Positions 53,936 to 64,000 of a stretch of 64,000 bases of DNA are shown here, piece by piece. The translations under genes and the position numbers were made by a program. This stretch comes from Barthelona sp. PCE (Eukaryota; Metamonada: BaSk clade), in NCBI GenBank assembly GCA_040285745.1, contig JAUFOR010000005.1, forward strand, positions 434,001-498,000, in the 5' to 3' direction. The stretch's first letter is position 1; each line of letters begins with the position of its first letter. Under the pieces are notes generated by a model that saw only the letters and a program-made list of their open reading frames with translations, had not been told where the DNA came from and ran no database searches.

Positions 53936-55138
53936 TCATTCAACACAACAGCAACCACATAAAAGCATACAGCATTCAGGATCACAATCACAATCACAAT
54001 CCAAATCACAATCCAAGTCACAGTCACAATTACAATCATTAAAACATTCATCAAAACACAAAATTGTGTCGCGGTAGCTGTCATCATTTCTCATATTAAT
54101 ACCTAAACTATTTGTCTTTAAAGTATCAAAACGATCATCAGGCGTATCCAAAAGAGAATAGTTCACTTTCTCCGCTTGCTCTATCTCTGTGCTCAAAAGC
54201 AGCACGTGTGCTGCAGCAGCACTAGATAATATCAATGACTCATCAGGTTGTTTTTGCTTAATAGGCTTAATTCGTGGTTTCAGATCATCGCACACAGAAA
54301 CGCTTCTTCCAGCGCTGGGTTCAACTGATACATGATCTTTTGCAATGGAATTCATCTTCAAATCATCCGTTATCTCATACTTTTGATCATCATTAGAAAT
54401 GCTCATAGTGTATATCTCATTGTTTGGAAATGAAAGCGTAACAAAAATAATCTCATCGCGCATTGTCACGTTACAAGCATTAAACGAATAGCTGTTGGTC
54501 GCTGAAATCGAAATGTCCAGCTCAGTCACAATATGCGGGAGAATCGTCCGCTCTCCAGAATCTATATTGTAAAGCCAGATAATAGACTCATTCAGATGCA
54601 GATGCTTGGTGGCGATCACCCAGTTGTTGGGGCAAAGGTAAAAACTTGTAATCGGAAACGGAAGATGGTGCTCGGTTCTGTTCACGAGCGATCCGTCGTT
54701 AAGTACTAAGTAAGTGGTTATGACGTTTTGGTTAGCACCAATGATACCCAGGTCCCTACCATGTACGCTCATGTGAGTGTAAACTTCCGGAACAACGACA
54801 CGGTTCAGAATTTTAATACCATCATTGTTGTATCTGAAAGTAACAAAGTGCGTCTCGCACAATCCATCTCTGACGATACCCATGGCTCCGTACGTGCCAC
54901 CGCATGACATCAAGATCTTTTCAGGATTTGTTACGTTGATGAGTGATGACAGGTTGTTGTCGAGCTGTGTGTCGATGGACGTGCCCCCTATGCTCGAGTG
55001 CCGGGTAACTTTCCATGCACCTACGTCATACGGGGAAAGCAAGATATGAACGTGTTTGAACGTGCATTTTGAAGCGTAATTGGGTGACTTTCGGGTTATA
55101 TTCGTGATGTTTCGTGCTCTATCTGTATTTCTGCTCAT
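53936..55138 (-). CDS. Unknown protein with Cys/Asp-rich tail
   Basis: 400 residues. Residues 1 to about 240 are beta-rich, possibly a propeller (repeating hydrophobic strands such as IIWLYNID and NNWVIATKH). A polar linker follows, and the last 40 residues hold 15 cysteines and about 10 aspartates in alternation (CDCDLDCDLDCDCDCD) with a final CGCCC. The tail may bind metal or be palmitoylated; nothing proves either. No signal peptide, so the cysteines are probably cytosolic. Family not recognised. Confidence 0.7.
   Translation of the reverse strand: MSRNTDRARNITNITRKSPNYASKCTFKHVHILLSPYDVGAWKVTRHSSIGGTSIDTQLDNNLSSLINVTNPEKILMSCGGTYGAMGIVRDGLCETHFVTFRYNNDGIKILNRVVVPEVYTHMSVHGRDLGIIGANQNVITTYLVLNDGSLVNRTEHHLPFPITSFYLCPNNWVIATKHLHLNESIIWLYNIDSGERTILPHIVTELDISISATNSYSFNACNVTMRDEIIFVTLSFPNNEIYTMSISNDDQKYEITDDLKMNSIAKDHVSVEPSAGRSVSVCDDLKPRIKPIKQKQPDESLILSSAAAAHVLLLSTEIEQAEKVNYSLLDTPDDRFDTLKTNSLGINMRNDDSYRDTILCFDECFNDCNCDCDLDCDLDCDCDCDPECCMLLCGCCCVE
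53939..54058 (-). repeat. Hexamer-rich coding repeat for the Cys-Asp tail
   Basis: About eight diverged copies of a GATTGT/GATTGTGATTTG-type hexamer (CACAATC on the plus strand) within the last 40 codons of the minus-strand gene. Confidence 0.75.
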
Positions 55139-55200
55139 AAATTTCGAGCTGAAAGAGGTTATGAAAATTTGTTCGTTTTCAGTATTCTCACCACATCCAC

Positions 55201-56767
55201 ATGCCTAGGGTTCGTAAATTCGAGGACGACCTTGTCATCAGGGCATATCCCGAGGGGCAGATGATATTTGAGGACCAGGGCGTAGTATTGCTTAAGTCAA
55301 GAGAAAAATTCAGCCTCATTGAAAGCGCCATTGAAGGCAAGGACTTTGTTGGGTATGTGGAGGATACGCGTAAGCCTCTTCAGTACACATCCAAATTAAA
55401 AGCTGGAGAATCTTACATGATCATCGAACAGCTTTTGGATGATAGTAACTTTTTAACCCATATTGATATCTTATTATTTAGTGATATCATGAGTGATGAA
55501 CATACAAGAAGGAGAATACCCTTCCCATTTGAGATGAACAACTTTAGGAGGCTATTCAGCAGAATAATTCCGATGGATGAAAACCACCTACTGTTAACCA
55601 TTGGTGATGCCGTTAATAATAGAAGAGTGATACAATCCTACATATTAAATGTGCTAACCTATGATTATAGATGTCTTGGAGAATATTACTCAATTTCGGT
55701 GAGAACTCCAAACTACATTTTGTTGAGGAATTGCCAAGATGATACCATATGGCATTACAATTTTTCTGTTGATGACATGGACGAGGCACATGAACCTGAT
55801 ATTGAGCAGTTGGATGATATTTATTTAAGATTCTTCGGGTGTTTAAACTCGGATTGCATTTTCTCAGCCAGGTTTCGCGATCAAGAAATTGATGAACTAA
55901 TAATATTTGACAGTCAAAGGAACCAAGTTAACTTGACAGAAAGGTTTCCGCAGCTTAAAGGATTGTTTATTGGTAGTAACTCAGATTTTACATTATTGAC
56001 GCTTTCTCAAGATGTTTTGTCAATGATAGTTATTTATTCAAGTTTCATGGTGGTGGTTCATATCGAAAACGACGAATTGAAGATGTTAGAGGGTGAAATG
56101 AATCTTGATTATGTACTCTGCAATGACTTGAAGCATATAGATTTGAACGATAATTACTTTCATGATGAAGATTGTGTTTTTTATGGTGTTGATGAAAGAA
56201 CAAAACTTTGTGGCCTAATCAAATTCAGAACAGTTGATAATGAGGTGATGCGTTTGAAAAGTCTTCATCCAACAGACATTTTTTTTTGATGGAATAGCGG
56301 AAGTGTATGATGATAACGCTTCGATAAGATATTACTTTTTTTTCAAAGAAAAGAAGCTTATTGTGCTGCATGGGCCATGGAAACAAAATTTACGTATACG
56401 CTGCGAGATCCTATTAGTTCAATCAAATGAAGGAGATGATTTTATTGTAATAGAAGAAGTGAAACATAGTGAAGCTACTACATATGTCAAATTACGCTGG
56501 GACGGCTCAGAATCCAAACCCGTCACAACCATTTTGCCTCATTACTCAAACTACAATTTAAACAATGTGAATATGCAAAATATGCCTAATAGTGTTTTTC
56601 AAGACATTTCATACGAAAAAGAGACCAAGACAATGGTGTTGAAAACTTGCAATATTGAGGAAGACCCGGAATCGATGAATCCCACAGTGGAAACGTTCCA
56701 CCTTCCATCGTTTATGGCCGAAGCATCCATCGTTGAGTTTCACATGCCAGATTATCATGAGTATTGA
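55201..56767 (+). pseudogene. Unknown beta-rich protein, reading frame broken at a T9 run
   Basis: The first frame (55201-56289) codes 362 residues and ends in TGA just after a run of nine T (56279-56287). In the frame reached by loss of one T, the coding sequence goes on without a stop from 56288 to 56767, about 159 more codons. That second part has no ATG of its own near its start and shares the composition and beta-rich style of the first. So this is probably one gene of about 520 codons with a sequencing error, a real frameshift, or slippage at the T run. It starts MPRVRKFEDD; function unknown. Confidence 0.7.
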
Positions 56768-56849
56768 CGTGATGAATAGCTTCCAAGAGGCATAGTATAA
56801 TTTTTTTATTTTAAAGAAAATTGCAAGTATGAAGCATATTTTGTGATGT

Positions 56850-59800
56850 TTATTCAATAAGAGACAACCAATGAGACAGTTGCTCATGTAATTCCGGTAG
56901 GGGCTGTATCTTAGCCATGGTTTTTTTAATTTTTTTGAACAGTTTTGCACGTTTTTTTGGCTTCATAGGGTTGGTAATATGTTTCTGAACGGTTAACTGA
57001 CACAATAGCGCAATAGTTCTCCATACACCGAATACAGCGGTTGATAAAGCATCGATAGGACCTATGCGTAACTTATTAGGCCTGAACAGTACATTAGTTT
57101 TAAAAACTCGACGATCTAATGCCTCACTTGGATGGTATATACTTTGTTTAGATTCTGTGAAGAAAAGTGCACGTTCAACCAACTGTTGTGTGTTTGAAAG
57201 ATCTTCTTTGTTACCGCTGATCATAAAAACAACAAGGGAATAATATGCACAAAGTACATTGATAACAGGGCTTGTAGGCTCAAGTAAAAGCGTACTTTGT
57301 AATCTACATAAGGCCTTTCGAATATAATCAACACACTCAATCTTTTGAAACTCAGGTGCGAACGATAGAGGATCATGTTGTATCTGTGCAGCTTCCAGCT
57401 CCTCGGATGTTCCAGTCTCCAACAACATACGATACATATCGTCAATGTTAAGCTCCTGTTCAGGTTTTGCTTCTGCTTTATCGTGCTCGAACGGCATGTT
57501 AATGAGGGCAAGAGAATAAAAACAATGTGCAAGAACTTGTTGAGCAGGCGTCACACCGATACGTGTAGCATACACACTCTGCTTAATGAACCTAGACAAA
57601 AAGTGCTCAATAGTGTTGTCGAGCATGGCCGCTGTAACCTCGTCGCTTATGAGAGATATCATACGTAGACTTCGCACCTCGTTTATGGTCTGGAATGCAG
57701 TCTTCCATGCAAAGTCATCATCATTCTTGATAATTCTAAGCAAATCTGTCAGCATAGGATGATGAACTTCATCTAATATTGTAAGGTCACCACGATCAAT
57801 GAACTCGCAGTATTTCAACCAGCTGCGGATAAACGGAAGAATATTATGTAATTGTGGAACGTTTACCATTAATTCAGTCGATTCCAAAATTGTTAGTGGT
57901 CCACTATCGGGATCATAAATAATTGACCATTTCTGATCAACCAACAACTGATCATCGTAGTCAGACTCCTCTTCGATCACCTCTCGGTTAAATTCAAAGT
58001 GTTCAGGATCTAAAACAGCTGATGAAATTAGAAACACTAACAAAACACGTGATAATAGATAATGCTGTGCTGGTGTTCGATCTACGATACCATTAAGCAT
58101 CTCATATAGCACCAACGCCTGACTTGAAGCTTTAAGGTAATCACCGATCAATAAAGAATAAAGAGCTTGAAGATAAGATACAGAACTATCACTAGTTGTG
58201 CTTGAAATATTGTCCAATTTATGTGCTACATTATGGTCCATACTGAATTCGGTCTTTTTGGCGTTTCTATCGTGTTCCGAGTACCACAATGACGAAACGA
58301 TATCTAAAACCTGCAAGACATAAGAAGAACCTAAAGTTTTAGCAAATCTCATTGATGACTCAAGCTTACCAAATACAATTTCTCTATCTGCAGAAGTAAA
58401 TCCTTCGTTAACTGAAAGAATTAAAACATACAATACACTAAATGCCTCATGTAAAGCAAAATCTTTTTGACTAAATGTCTCTGCCACCTGTAAAGTCTTG
58501 TATGCCTCAACAAGGTACCCCTTTCGAAGGTGGTAATGTGCTAGTTGAATTAAGTAACATGCACGTTCCTCCCCAGCAGAAAGATTCACAGCCTGTACGA
58601 TACACATTTGCTCATACTTGGGGTCGACGCAAGTTTCAGCGCTGAGAGACCAAGCCATTGGGTTATGGGGCTCAAGCTTCATCAGGCGACTGAGATATGA
58701 ACGACAGAGATCGAAAAGTTCATTGACACGATGTAAAGACAGATTTGGCTCAATGAGCTTCAGAGGAATCACACTTATTTGTTTAGTCACAACTGCATCC
58801 ATGAAGAATGTGTACAAGCGAACAATACTGAGTGATACTTCGCAATAGTTTTCGATTATAGTCATGTAAATATCAACATGTTGAGAAAATTCTTTCTCAA
58901 AACGCTTAATGATGTGATCAAAACGCTCAACAAGAACATAATTCACATCAATTTCTTCATCAACAACGAGATCAAGTGTGTCAACAACGTAGTTACCCTC
59001 AATTAATCTTAACAGGTCAAGCTTATAATCAAAACTACAATTGCTTTTGATGATTGTGTTGAAGCAACCTAGAACTGAGCTTATCCTTTCCAATATGAGC
59101 TCATTGAAGTGCTTGACGCCAGTTAGAGACTCAATTAACGTGATAAGACAGAATAAGAACGATGGAGAACCGTCTGGGCCATCTAAAAATACCAAAGAGT
59201 GATTACCCTGTGTTACAGCAGCGGTTACACTGTCAGAAAGGGCGTAGAGGAATATGCGATGAAGAGGCTCCTTAAATAGCACCTCGATTATCTCTTCATT
59301 TGTTGCATCCTCTGAGACAACTCCTAGGGCATAGTCAAATAACTGTTTGACAGCAAGGTACGGTGTTTCATTATGTAAGTGGATCTGCGACATCAAAACG
59401 GTTGTTTGTAGAGCCATATAACCAGATGGAAGCGTTTTAAGAAGTTCAAGAGGTCGTTTGATACGATCTGTTGAAAATTCAAGGCTTGCTAATAAGAATG
59501 TAGCCTCGTGAAGCACATTCTTATCTTGTGAATCGAGCAGAGCTTCAAAAAGCACTTTAGCTCCTTCAATATCACCATTATTATATTTTCTTCTACCCAT
59601 TAACAAATTTGCCCACTCTATAGAGAAGTTAACACTGTGAACTATATCTACTAATTCTACTAATTCATCGTATGTACAAATCTCCTTTGCCAACTCAAAT
59701 GATGTGGCAGGACTGAGTATAATAAGTTCTTTAGCAATATTCTTATCACCAGTCTTTTCATACTCCTTTCTCAATAAGAAAGTTGTATCGTGAACAATAC

Positions 59801-62147
59801 CAACGAAATTATCGTCCTCACCTTCAGGAAGTGTGCTGATGAGATCAATGAGCGCGTATTGAGGGTAAATAATTGCCATTGATAGTAATTGGTTGAGTGT
59901 GGGTTCCAAAAACAATTTGATAATACTGTCGTTCTTAAAAAGAATACCTCTTGCGACTGCAGCACGCTCTATTGACTGTATGTCAGCAGTGGGTATTTGT
60001 GATTCATGTAGTTCATCAACATACAACAAGACATGCAAAAAAAGACATATTGCAACTATATGTGTACGACTATCACTGCTGATCATATCATAGAAGCCAT
60101 ATACTCCGTTAGTGTAATACTGAACAAGCTCATCCCGAAGCTCATGACTGAACTGATTTAATTCGTAAGCTTGTTCAACCAACATTATATTAATGAGATG
60201 AAAATACATGACTGCAGCCGAATTTGCATTGGTATTGACAGTCTGGAGGATGGAGTCACTGTTGTCTGATGTATAGAATCTCCTACCGAGCGATAATACA
60301 TGATTAAGTTCAAGGAAAATATTGAAAAAAAACAATGGAATAATTTGTCGTTCGTCAAAAAATAGCTGTATTCTGCTCTCAACCTCCTTGTACAACTCCA
60401 ATAAATCAGTAACACTCAGATTAAAACGATAATACTGAATGTATGATTCAAGAAGAATAATTGCGATTGAATCAGATAATGTGAACTGCTGTGACCTACT
60501 TTCACGTAACGTGAATACATGATTAACAAAAGAAAACAATTGGGGTGAAATACCACATGTCAATTGTGTAACCTCAAAAGTCACTACTCCATCTGGAAGA
60601 TCAGGGACTCTGCCCCCGTGCTCAATCAAATGGATAGCAAGTAGCTCATGTGCGGTAGGACAGATTGGCCACCATACGTAAAGTAAATTAAGTAGAACAG
60701 CATCAAAAGATAACATAAACTGTTTGCGAGCCATGAAAAATTCGTTTAGCTTCTTTGCAATGCGCAAAAAGAGTAGATCTTCTAGTGCTTCAGGTCTGAA
60801 TTCTACTAAATAAGTAACTAGATTGGTCAATGTTGAAAAATTGACGAGTCGTTCGGGTGAAAGCTCTAAACAGGTAGTGAAGAAGTCAGATAAAACATCT
60901 GCTGTCAACCTACTGTCATCGTTTGTAGTAATTACATGATCAATAATATCTGTAACCAATTTTGTTGTGAGTTTGGAAATTTCATTTAAAACAAATTTTT
61001 TCTTAACAGGAAGTTGTTTCAAAAAATCTAATCTATCCCCGTCGTTCAAATTCTTGACATAACTATCACTATCTGTTAACAATAAGTGCAAAACTTTTTC
61101 ATCTGACTGATATGATTTAACCAACATAATAATTGGTTTTAAACTTTGAAAACAATGTCTCTTCTTCCATAGATTGTTGTCATAGAATGCCGGTCTACCC
61201 GTCCATGTTAGTGAACAAAGTGAAAATATTTGTATATGTTCATATAAAACTTTTAGTACAATATCCATATCATTAACTTTTTCAAATTGAATAAGATCAT
61301 TATAAGTAATGACGGACGTCTCATTACCTATAAAAAAAGATCTACTCATCTCTTTGTCATAAACATCCAAGTCAGGTTTTTCCATTAAATCTTGTGTTTG
61401 ATCAATTTCATCTAACGGACATGGCATAGGTAATGCAATTACGTTCATATAAAATGCATGGAATAAGTACACAAAATCTTCAAGATCATGATCAAAAATT
61501 CGATTTGGAAAAGGATTCATACCTAAAACTTCTTTAGCTTTTTTAGTAAATTTTTTTGAATTCTCAATATCATTTTTTTTAATATATAAACAAAATTTAT
61601 AATAAAAATCATTTAATGAGAAATCTTCAAAGTAATCAGATAGAATTGAAGTATTGATTAGCTCTCCTTCTGAAGAAATGGTGCAGTTTTCCAATAAATG
61701 AACACTCACGTACCATTTCCATTTCTTGTAGATAAACCTCCTCAGTTCGTAAAAGAGCTTGCTTCCTTCCATCCACCAGAACTCTTCTGTGCATATATGA
61801 TTTATGTTAAGTGGAAAACACTGTTCTTGAAGTAAAAAGATATATTGATGTAGAATGTGCCTTTTTGAGGGCGGAATGAATGCAGCGACCAGCTTCACAA
61901 GGCTGAGTAGCTTATCCAAATCCTCTAACTCAACAGAAGGATCAAAGTATTCCCCTTTATCGTTATTAGTCCAGAGTTCAGAAAGTAGCTGGACGATTGC
62001 GTTTTCCTTGTGCAACAAGATGTCAAGCAATTGATTTGAACCACGCTTTGCGAAACGCATAATTTCCTCGTTAAATTCCTCTAAGTTCGCTGTGATGCGA
62101 AAATTCTCCTTGAGTTCGTGTACAACCTCGCTGAGATAGTATATCAT
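56850..62147 (-). CDS. Very large alpha-helical (TPR/HEAT-like) protein of unknown function
   Basis: 1765 residues from ATG at 62147; the frame reaches two codons further to a TTG. Almost all helical, with pairs of amphipathic helices typical of a solenoid. The best TPR-like stretch is about 1155-1260 (LEPHNPMAWSLSAET, ACYLIQLAHYHLRKGYLVEA). Another repeat-like part near 850-930 (GDIEGAKVLFEALLDS). The C-terminal 60 residues are basic (MKPKKRAKLFKKIKKTMAK). Probably a scaffold of a large complex; I could not match it to a named subunit. The stop is TAAA. Confidence 0.78.
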   Translation of the reverse strand: MIYYLSEVVHELKENFRITANLEEFNEEIMRFAKRGSNQLLDILLHKENAIVQLLSELWTNNDKGEYFDPSVELEDLDKLLSLVKLVAAFIPPSKRHILHQYIFLLQEQCFPLNINHICTEEFWWMEGSKLFYELRRFIYKKWKWYVSVHLLENCTISSEGELINTSILSDYFEDFSLNDFYYKFCLYIKKNDIENSKKFTKKAKEVLGMNPFPNRIFDHDLEDFVYLFHAFYMNVIALPMPCPLDEIDQTQDLMEKPDLDVYDKEMSRSFFIGNETSVITYNDLIQFEKVNDMDIVLKVLYEHIQIFSLCSLTWTGRPAFYDNNLWKKRHCFQSLKPIIMLVKSYQSDEKVLHLLLTDSDSYVKNLNDGDRLDFLKQLPVKKKFVLNEISKLTTKLVTDIIDHVITTNDDSRLTADVLSDFFTTCLELSPERLVNFSTLTNLVTYLVEFRPEALEDLLFLRIAKKLNEFFMARKQFMLSFDAVLLNLLYVWWPICPTAHELLAIHLIEHGGRVPDLPDGVVTFEVTQLTCGISPQLFSFVNHVFTLRESRSQQFTLSDSIAIILLESYIQYYRFNLSVTDLLELYKEVESRIQLFFDERQIIPLFFFNIFLELNHVLSLGRRFYTSDNSDSILQTVNTNANSAAVMYFHLINIMLVEQAYELNQFSHELRDELVQYYTNGVYGFYDMISSDSRTHIVAICLFLHVLLYVDELHESQIPTADIQSIERAAVARGILFKNDSIIKLFLEPTLNQLLSMAIIYPQYALIDLISTLPEGEDDNFVGIVHDTTFLLRKEYEKTGDKNIAKELIILSPATSFELAKEICTYDELVELVDIVHSVNFSIEWANLLMGRRKYNNGDIEGAKVLFEALLDSQDKNVLHEATFLLASLEFSTDRIKRPLELLKTLPSGYMALQTTVLMSQIHLHNETPYLAVKQLFDYALGVVSEDATNEEIIEVLFKEPLHRIFLYALSDSVTAAVTQGNHSLVFLDGPDGSPSFLFCLITLIESLTGVKHFNELILERISSVLGCFNTIIKSNCSFDYKLDLLRLIEGNYVVDTLDLVVDEEIDVNYVLVERFDHIIKRFEKEFSQHVDIYMTIIENYCEVSLSIVRLYTFFMDAVVTKQISVIPLKLIEPNLSLHRVNELFDLCRSYLSRLMKLEPHNPMAWSLSAETCVDPKYEQMCIVQAVNLSAGEERACYLIQLAHYHLRKGYLVEAYKTLQVAETFSQKDFALHEAFSVLYVLILSVNEGFTSADREIVFGKLESSMRFAKTLGSSYVLQVLDIVSSLWYSEHDRNAKKTEFSMDHNVAHKLDNISSTTSDSSVSYLQALYSLLIGDYLKASSQALVLYEMLNGIVDRTPAQHYLLSRVLLVFLISSAVLDPEHFEFNREVIEEESDYDDQLLVDQKWSIIYDPDSGPLTILESTELMVNVPQLHNILPFIRSWLKYCEFIDRGDLTILDEVHHPMLTDLLRIIKNDDDFAWKTAFQTINEVRSLRMISLISDEVTAAMLDNTIEHFLSRFIKQSVYATRIGVTPAQQVLAHCFYSLALINMPFEHDKAEAKPEQELNIDDMYRMLLETGTSEELEAAQIQHDPLSFAPEFQKIECVDYIRKALCRLQSTLLLEPTSPVINVLCAYYSLVVFMISGNKEDLSNTQQLVERALFFTESKQSIYHPSEALDRRVFKTNVLFRPNKLRIGPIDALSTAVFGVWRTIALLCQLTVQKHITNPMKPKKRAKLFKKIKKTMAKIQPLPELHEQLSHWLSLIE

Positions 62148-62574
62148 GCCCAAAAAGTTGACAAATGTCGAGAAAGAGAGTATAACGTGAAAACATGTAT
62201 TTTGGGGAATTTTCCAGATTCATGTATGGTTTTAAGCATTTTAGACTGCTTTTCAATCTGTAAAATGGTGTTAATGTGAATCAAGATAAGTAATCAAAAT
62301 AAACATGCACATTATTGCATTATATCAATAGTATCACTCATGTATGCTGTTTATATGTGGTATGCGTGGATATTGTGATACAAAACTTAGATTTTTTCAA
62401 AAAAATGGTATTGTATTTGTGCAGGTTTGCTATTTGCTATTATTTTTCTATTTGTTCCGCATACTATGGGATTATGTCCATTTGAAAATTGATAAGGGAA
62501 ATTAGAATAACTATAAGAACCACCACACAACAGTCAGTTTATGTTTTACCGTTCTCACTCCTTTTCCAAATATA
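62148..62574. other. Divergent promoter region
   Basis: 427 bases between two divergent genes; AT-rich, an initiator-like TCACT at 62554-62558, no frame of note. Confidence 0.5.
62554..62558 (+). promoter_or_regulatory. Initiator-like TCACT
   Basis: TCACT 16 bases before the ATG at 62575. Confidence 0.35.
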
Positions 62575-64000
62575 ATGGGTACTCCCTCTGAACTAATCGG
62601 AAGGTGGATCCAGTATCTAAGCACAAAAAGCGAAAAAGCATTGGATGACAGATTGAAACTCAGCGCTGTTGAAGCTATTAGCTCTAAGTTAGAGTTAAAC
62701 ACCCTAAGGGTCGAGCAATTACTGCAAACAGATGACTTTGTTTATGCGCTTTTGTTTTCTATGCATCCTAATCACACATTTCAGAAAGTTCAACCTCAAT
62801 TGTTTTTAGAGCATCGTTCACAGTTTTTGGGCCACGCATTTGGTATCCTCCGCCACATTGTATGCACTGCAGACGGTGCAGATGTTTTTTCCAACGAACC
62901 ATGCAAAGGTATTCAATGGTTAAAGGATTTTAAGAAAGTGCATCCTGTTTATGATAAAGATTGTGAAAATATAATCAGTACAGCACATCAGAACATGCGT
63001 CTGTTGGAGGAAAAGTTTGAAAAACAAGAAGAACAACCACAAAAACCTATTCGTAAACCACCATCTATTCCAAAAAATTTTGAAGTAGAAATACCAAATA
63101 TTCCTCAACCGATCACAAATACAATGTACTCAACCCTTGCATCTCAGCAAGAAGTTACGCATCAAATTTATTCAGAAAGTAATGAAGAAACTGATGTGTT
63201 TGTCAATGTTCCCACAAAATTCACAGAAGTTCTTGAATATTGGATTCAAATGAGTAAGGGTGTTGAATTCGATCATAAACTTATGCATGTTTTATTACAT
63301 TATCCCCTGGTTCAATTCCTACCTGACTCGGTTTTTAGAACAATATCTGAAAAATTTCAATCATATCTAACTGATATAGAGAAGGAAGATGAGCGCTTCA
63401 TTGGTGTCTATCCTAAGAAACTGTATACTGATATATCTGAAGAAGAAAAACTTGCATTAACAGTTGATCTGCTCAATTATTCAAGCTGTGTACAATTAGC
63501 CATTCAAACACGCCACATGGTGTCTGATAGCTGTCTACTACAGAATATTATTAACTCTCTCTTGATGTTTAGTCGATATCTTGAAATTTTACGTCGTAGT
63601 CCAATACATAAAGAAGATGTATTGGAGTTGTTGAATCGATCTGTAACTAATGAGAGAAGACATATTTATACTGTGTATGAATTAAGCCTTTTACCGTCAA
63701 AAATTTCAAGCAAAATATGTTTGGATTTGTTTTTAATCTTCAACCAACATGGATATCCAGCAATCGAGGGGATAATCGATATGCTTATCAAACCTAATGG
63801 TGATTTTTGCTCTGAAAATGATTATCTAATTTATTTATTACGCAGTTGTTTTTTAAAAGACTTGACTGAACGCAATGCTTCATTTAAGTTACTTTTGAAT
63901 CAATTTGCCCACATTAATATGATTTCAGAGCTTAATCATCGAGATTTTTTGAATTTCTTTGTTTCTTTAGAAAAGTCAAATTTGCAATTATTAGAGAGGT
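62575..64000 (+). CDS. Helical protein of unknown function, cut at the right edge
   Basis: 475 codons open from ATG at 62575 to the end of the window, with no stop, so the 3' part is missing. Helical throughout, with a Pro/Glu-rich linker (about 150-190) between an N-terminal block (about 1-140) and a second block. The style (Leu-rich amphipathic helices) suggests a scaffold. No family recognised. Confidence 0.75.
   Translation, partial: MGTPSELIGRWIQYLSTKSEKALDDRLKLSAVEAISSKLELNTLRVEQLLQTDDFVYALLFSMHPNHTFQKVQPQLFLEHRSQFLGHAFGILRHIVCTADGADVFSNEPCKGIQWLKDFKKVHPVYDKDCENIISTAHQNMRLLEEKFEKQEEQPQKPIRKPPSIPKNFEVEIPNIPQPITNTMYSTLASQQEVTHQIYSESNEETDVFVNVPTKFTEVLEYWIQMSKGVEFDHKLMHVLLHYPLVQFLPDSVFRTISEKFQSYLTDIEKEDERFIGVYPKKLYTDISEEEKLALTVDLLNYSSCVQLAIQTRHMVSDSCLLQNIINSLLMFSRYLEILRRSPIHKEDVLELLNRSVTNERRHIYTVYELSLLPSKISSKICLDLFLIFNQHGYPAIEGIIDMLIKPNGDFCSENDYLIYLLRSCFLKDLTERNASFKLLLNQFAHINMISELNHRDFLNFFVSLEKSNLQLLER

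Noticed and set aside
56303-56767. Separate 154-codon gene starting at 56303
   Set aside because: Its first codon is GTG and the frame is open back to the T9 run; better read as the continuation of the preceding gene.

Overview
This window looks like part of the nuclear genome of a flagellated, anaerobic protist, most likely a parabasalid (trichomonad). The lineage is an inference from several signs. Genes are eukaryotic (gamma-tubulin complex, ribophorin I, CPSF73, TBC, LSm, COMMD), dense and apparently without introns. Many starts are preceded within about 4-40 nt by TCACA or TCATT, matching the trichomonad initiator consensus TCA-Y-(T/A). Many stop codons overlap or adjoin TAAA, the trichomonad polyadenylation-type signal. 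Three genes are typical of motile flagella (DNAAF1, LRRC9, EFCAB10-like). No rRNA, tRNA, CRISPR array or transposon was recognised.

Layout. 1-7 kb: a 5'-truncated gene with a basic tail, a divergent importin-alpha-like protein, a strongly expressed-looking fused citrate lyase (alpha-gamma-beta), a COMM-domain protein and an Sm-like protein. 7-16 kb: a 1382-residue acylated TCAF-like protein with an M60 peptidase domain, followed with no gap by a two-domain transmembrane adenylyl cyclase, whose end overlaps a convergent GCP4-like gene. 16-23 kb: lineage-specific proteins of unknown function, a secreted family 5 glycosidase of endoglycoceramidase type, a 0.9 kb stretch without a gene, and a GRAM-like protein. 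23-33 kb: LRRC9, a two-pass membrane protein, EFCAB10-like, a TBC Rab-GAP, a Na+/H+ exchanger and DNAAF1. 33-40 kb: a small type I membrane protein and a 1835-residue propeller plus helical-repeat protein. 40-50 kb: U-box/TPR ligase, isoprenylcysteine methyltransferase, an unknown protein, soluble HMG-CoA reductase, a WDR13-like protein, CPSF73 and a thioredoxin-fold ER protein. 50-64 kb: a carrier-like membrane protein, a shortened ribophorin I, a Lys-Phe-Gly repeat protein, two further proteins of unknown function (one with a Cys/Asp tail, one broken by a frameshift in a T9 run), a 1765-residue helical protein, and a gene running off the right edge.

Genes mostly alternate in orientation. 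Convergent pairs lie a few to about 200 bases apart and two pairs overlap in their coding sequence, while divergent pairs share short promoter regions. The strongest points of interest are the three-in-one citrate lyase, the adenylyl cyclase with mammalian-type C1/C2 catalytic-residue partition, the intracellular-type M60 protein next to it, and the halved ribophorin I. Many open frames begin at TTG or GTG; I moved those starts to the first plausible ATG.
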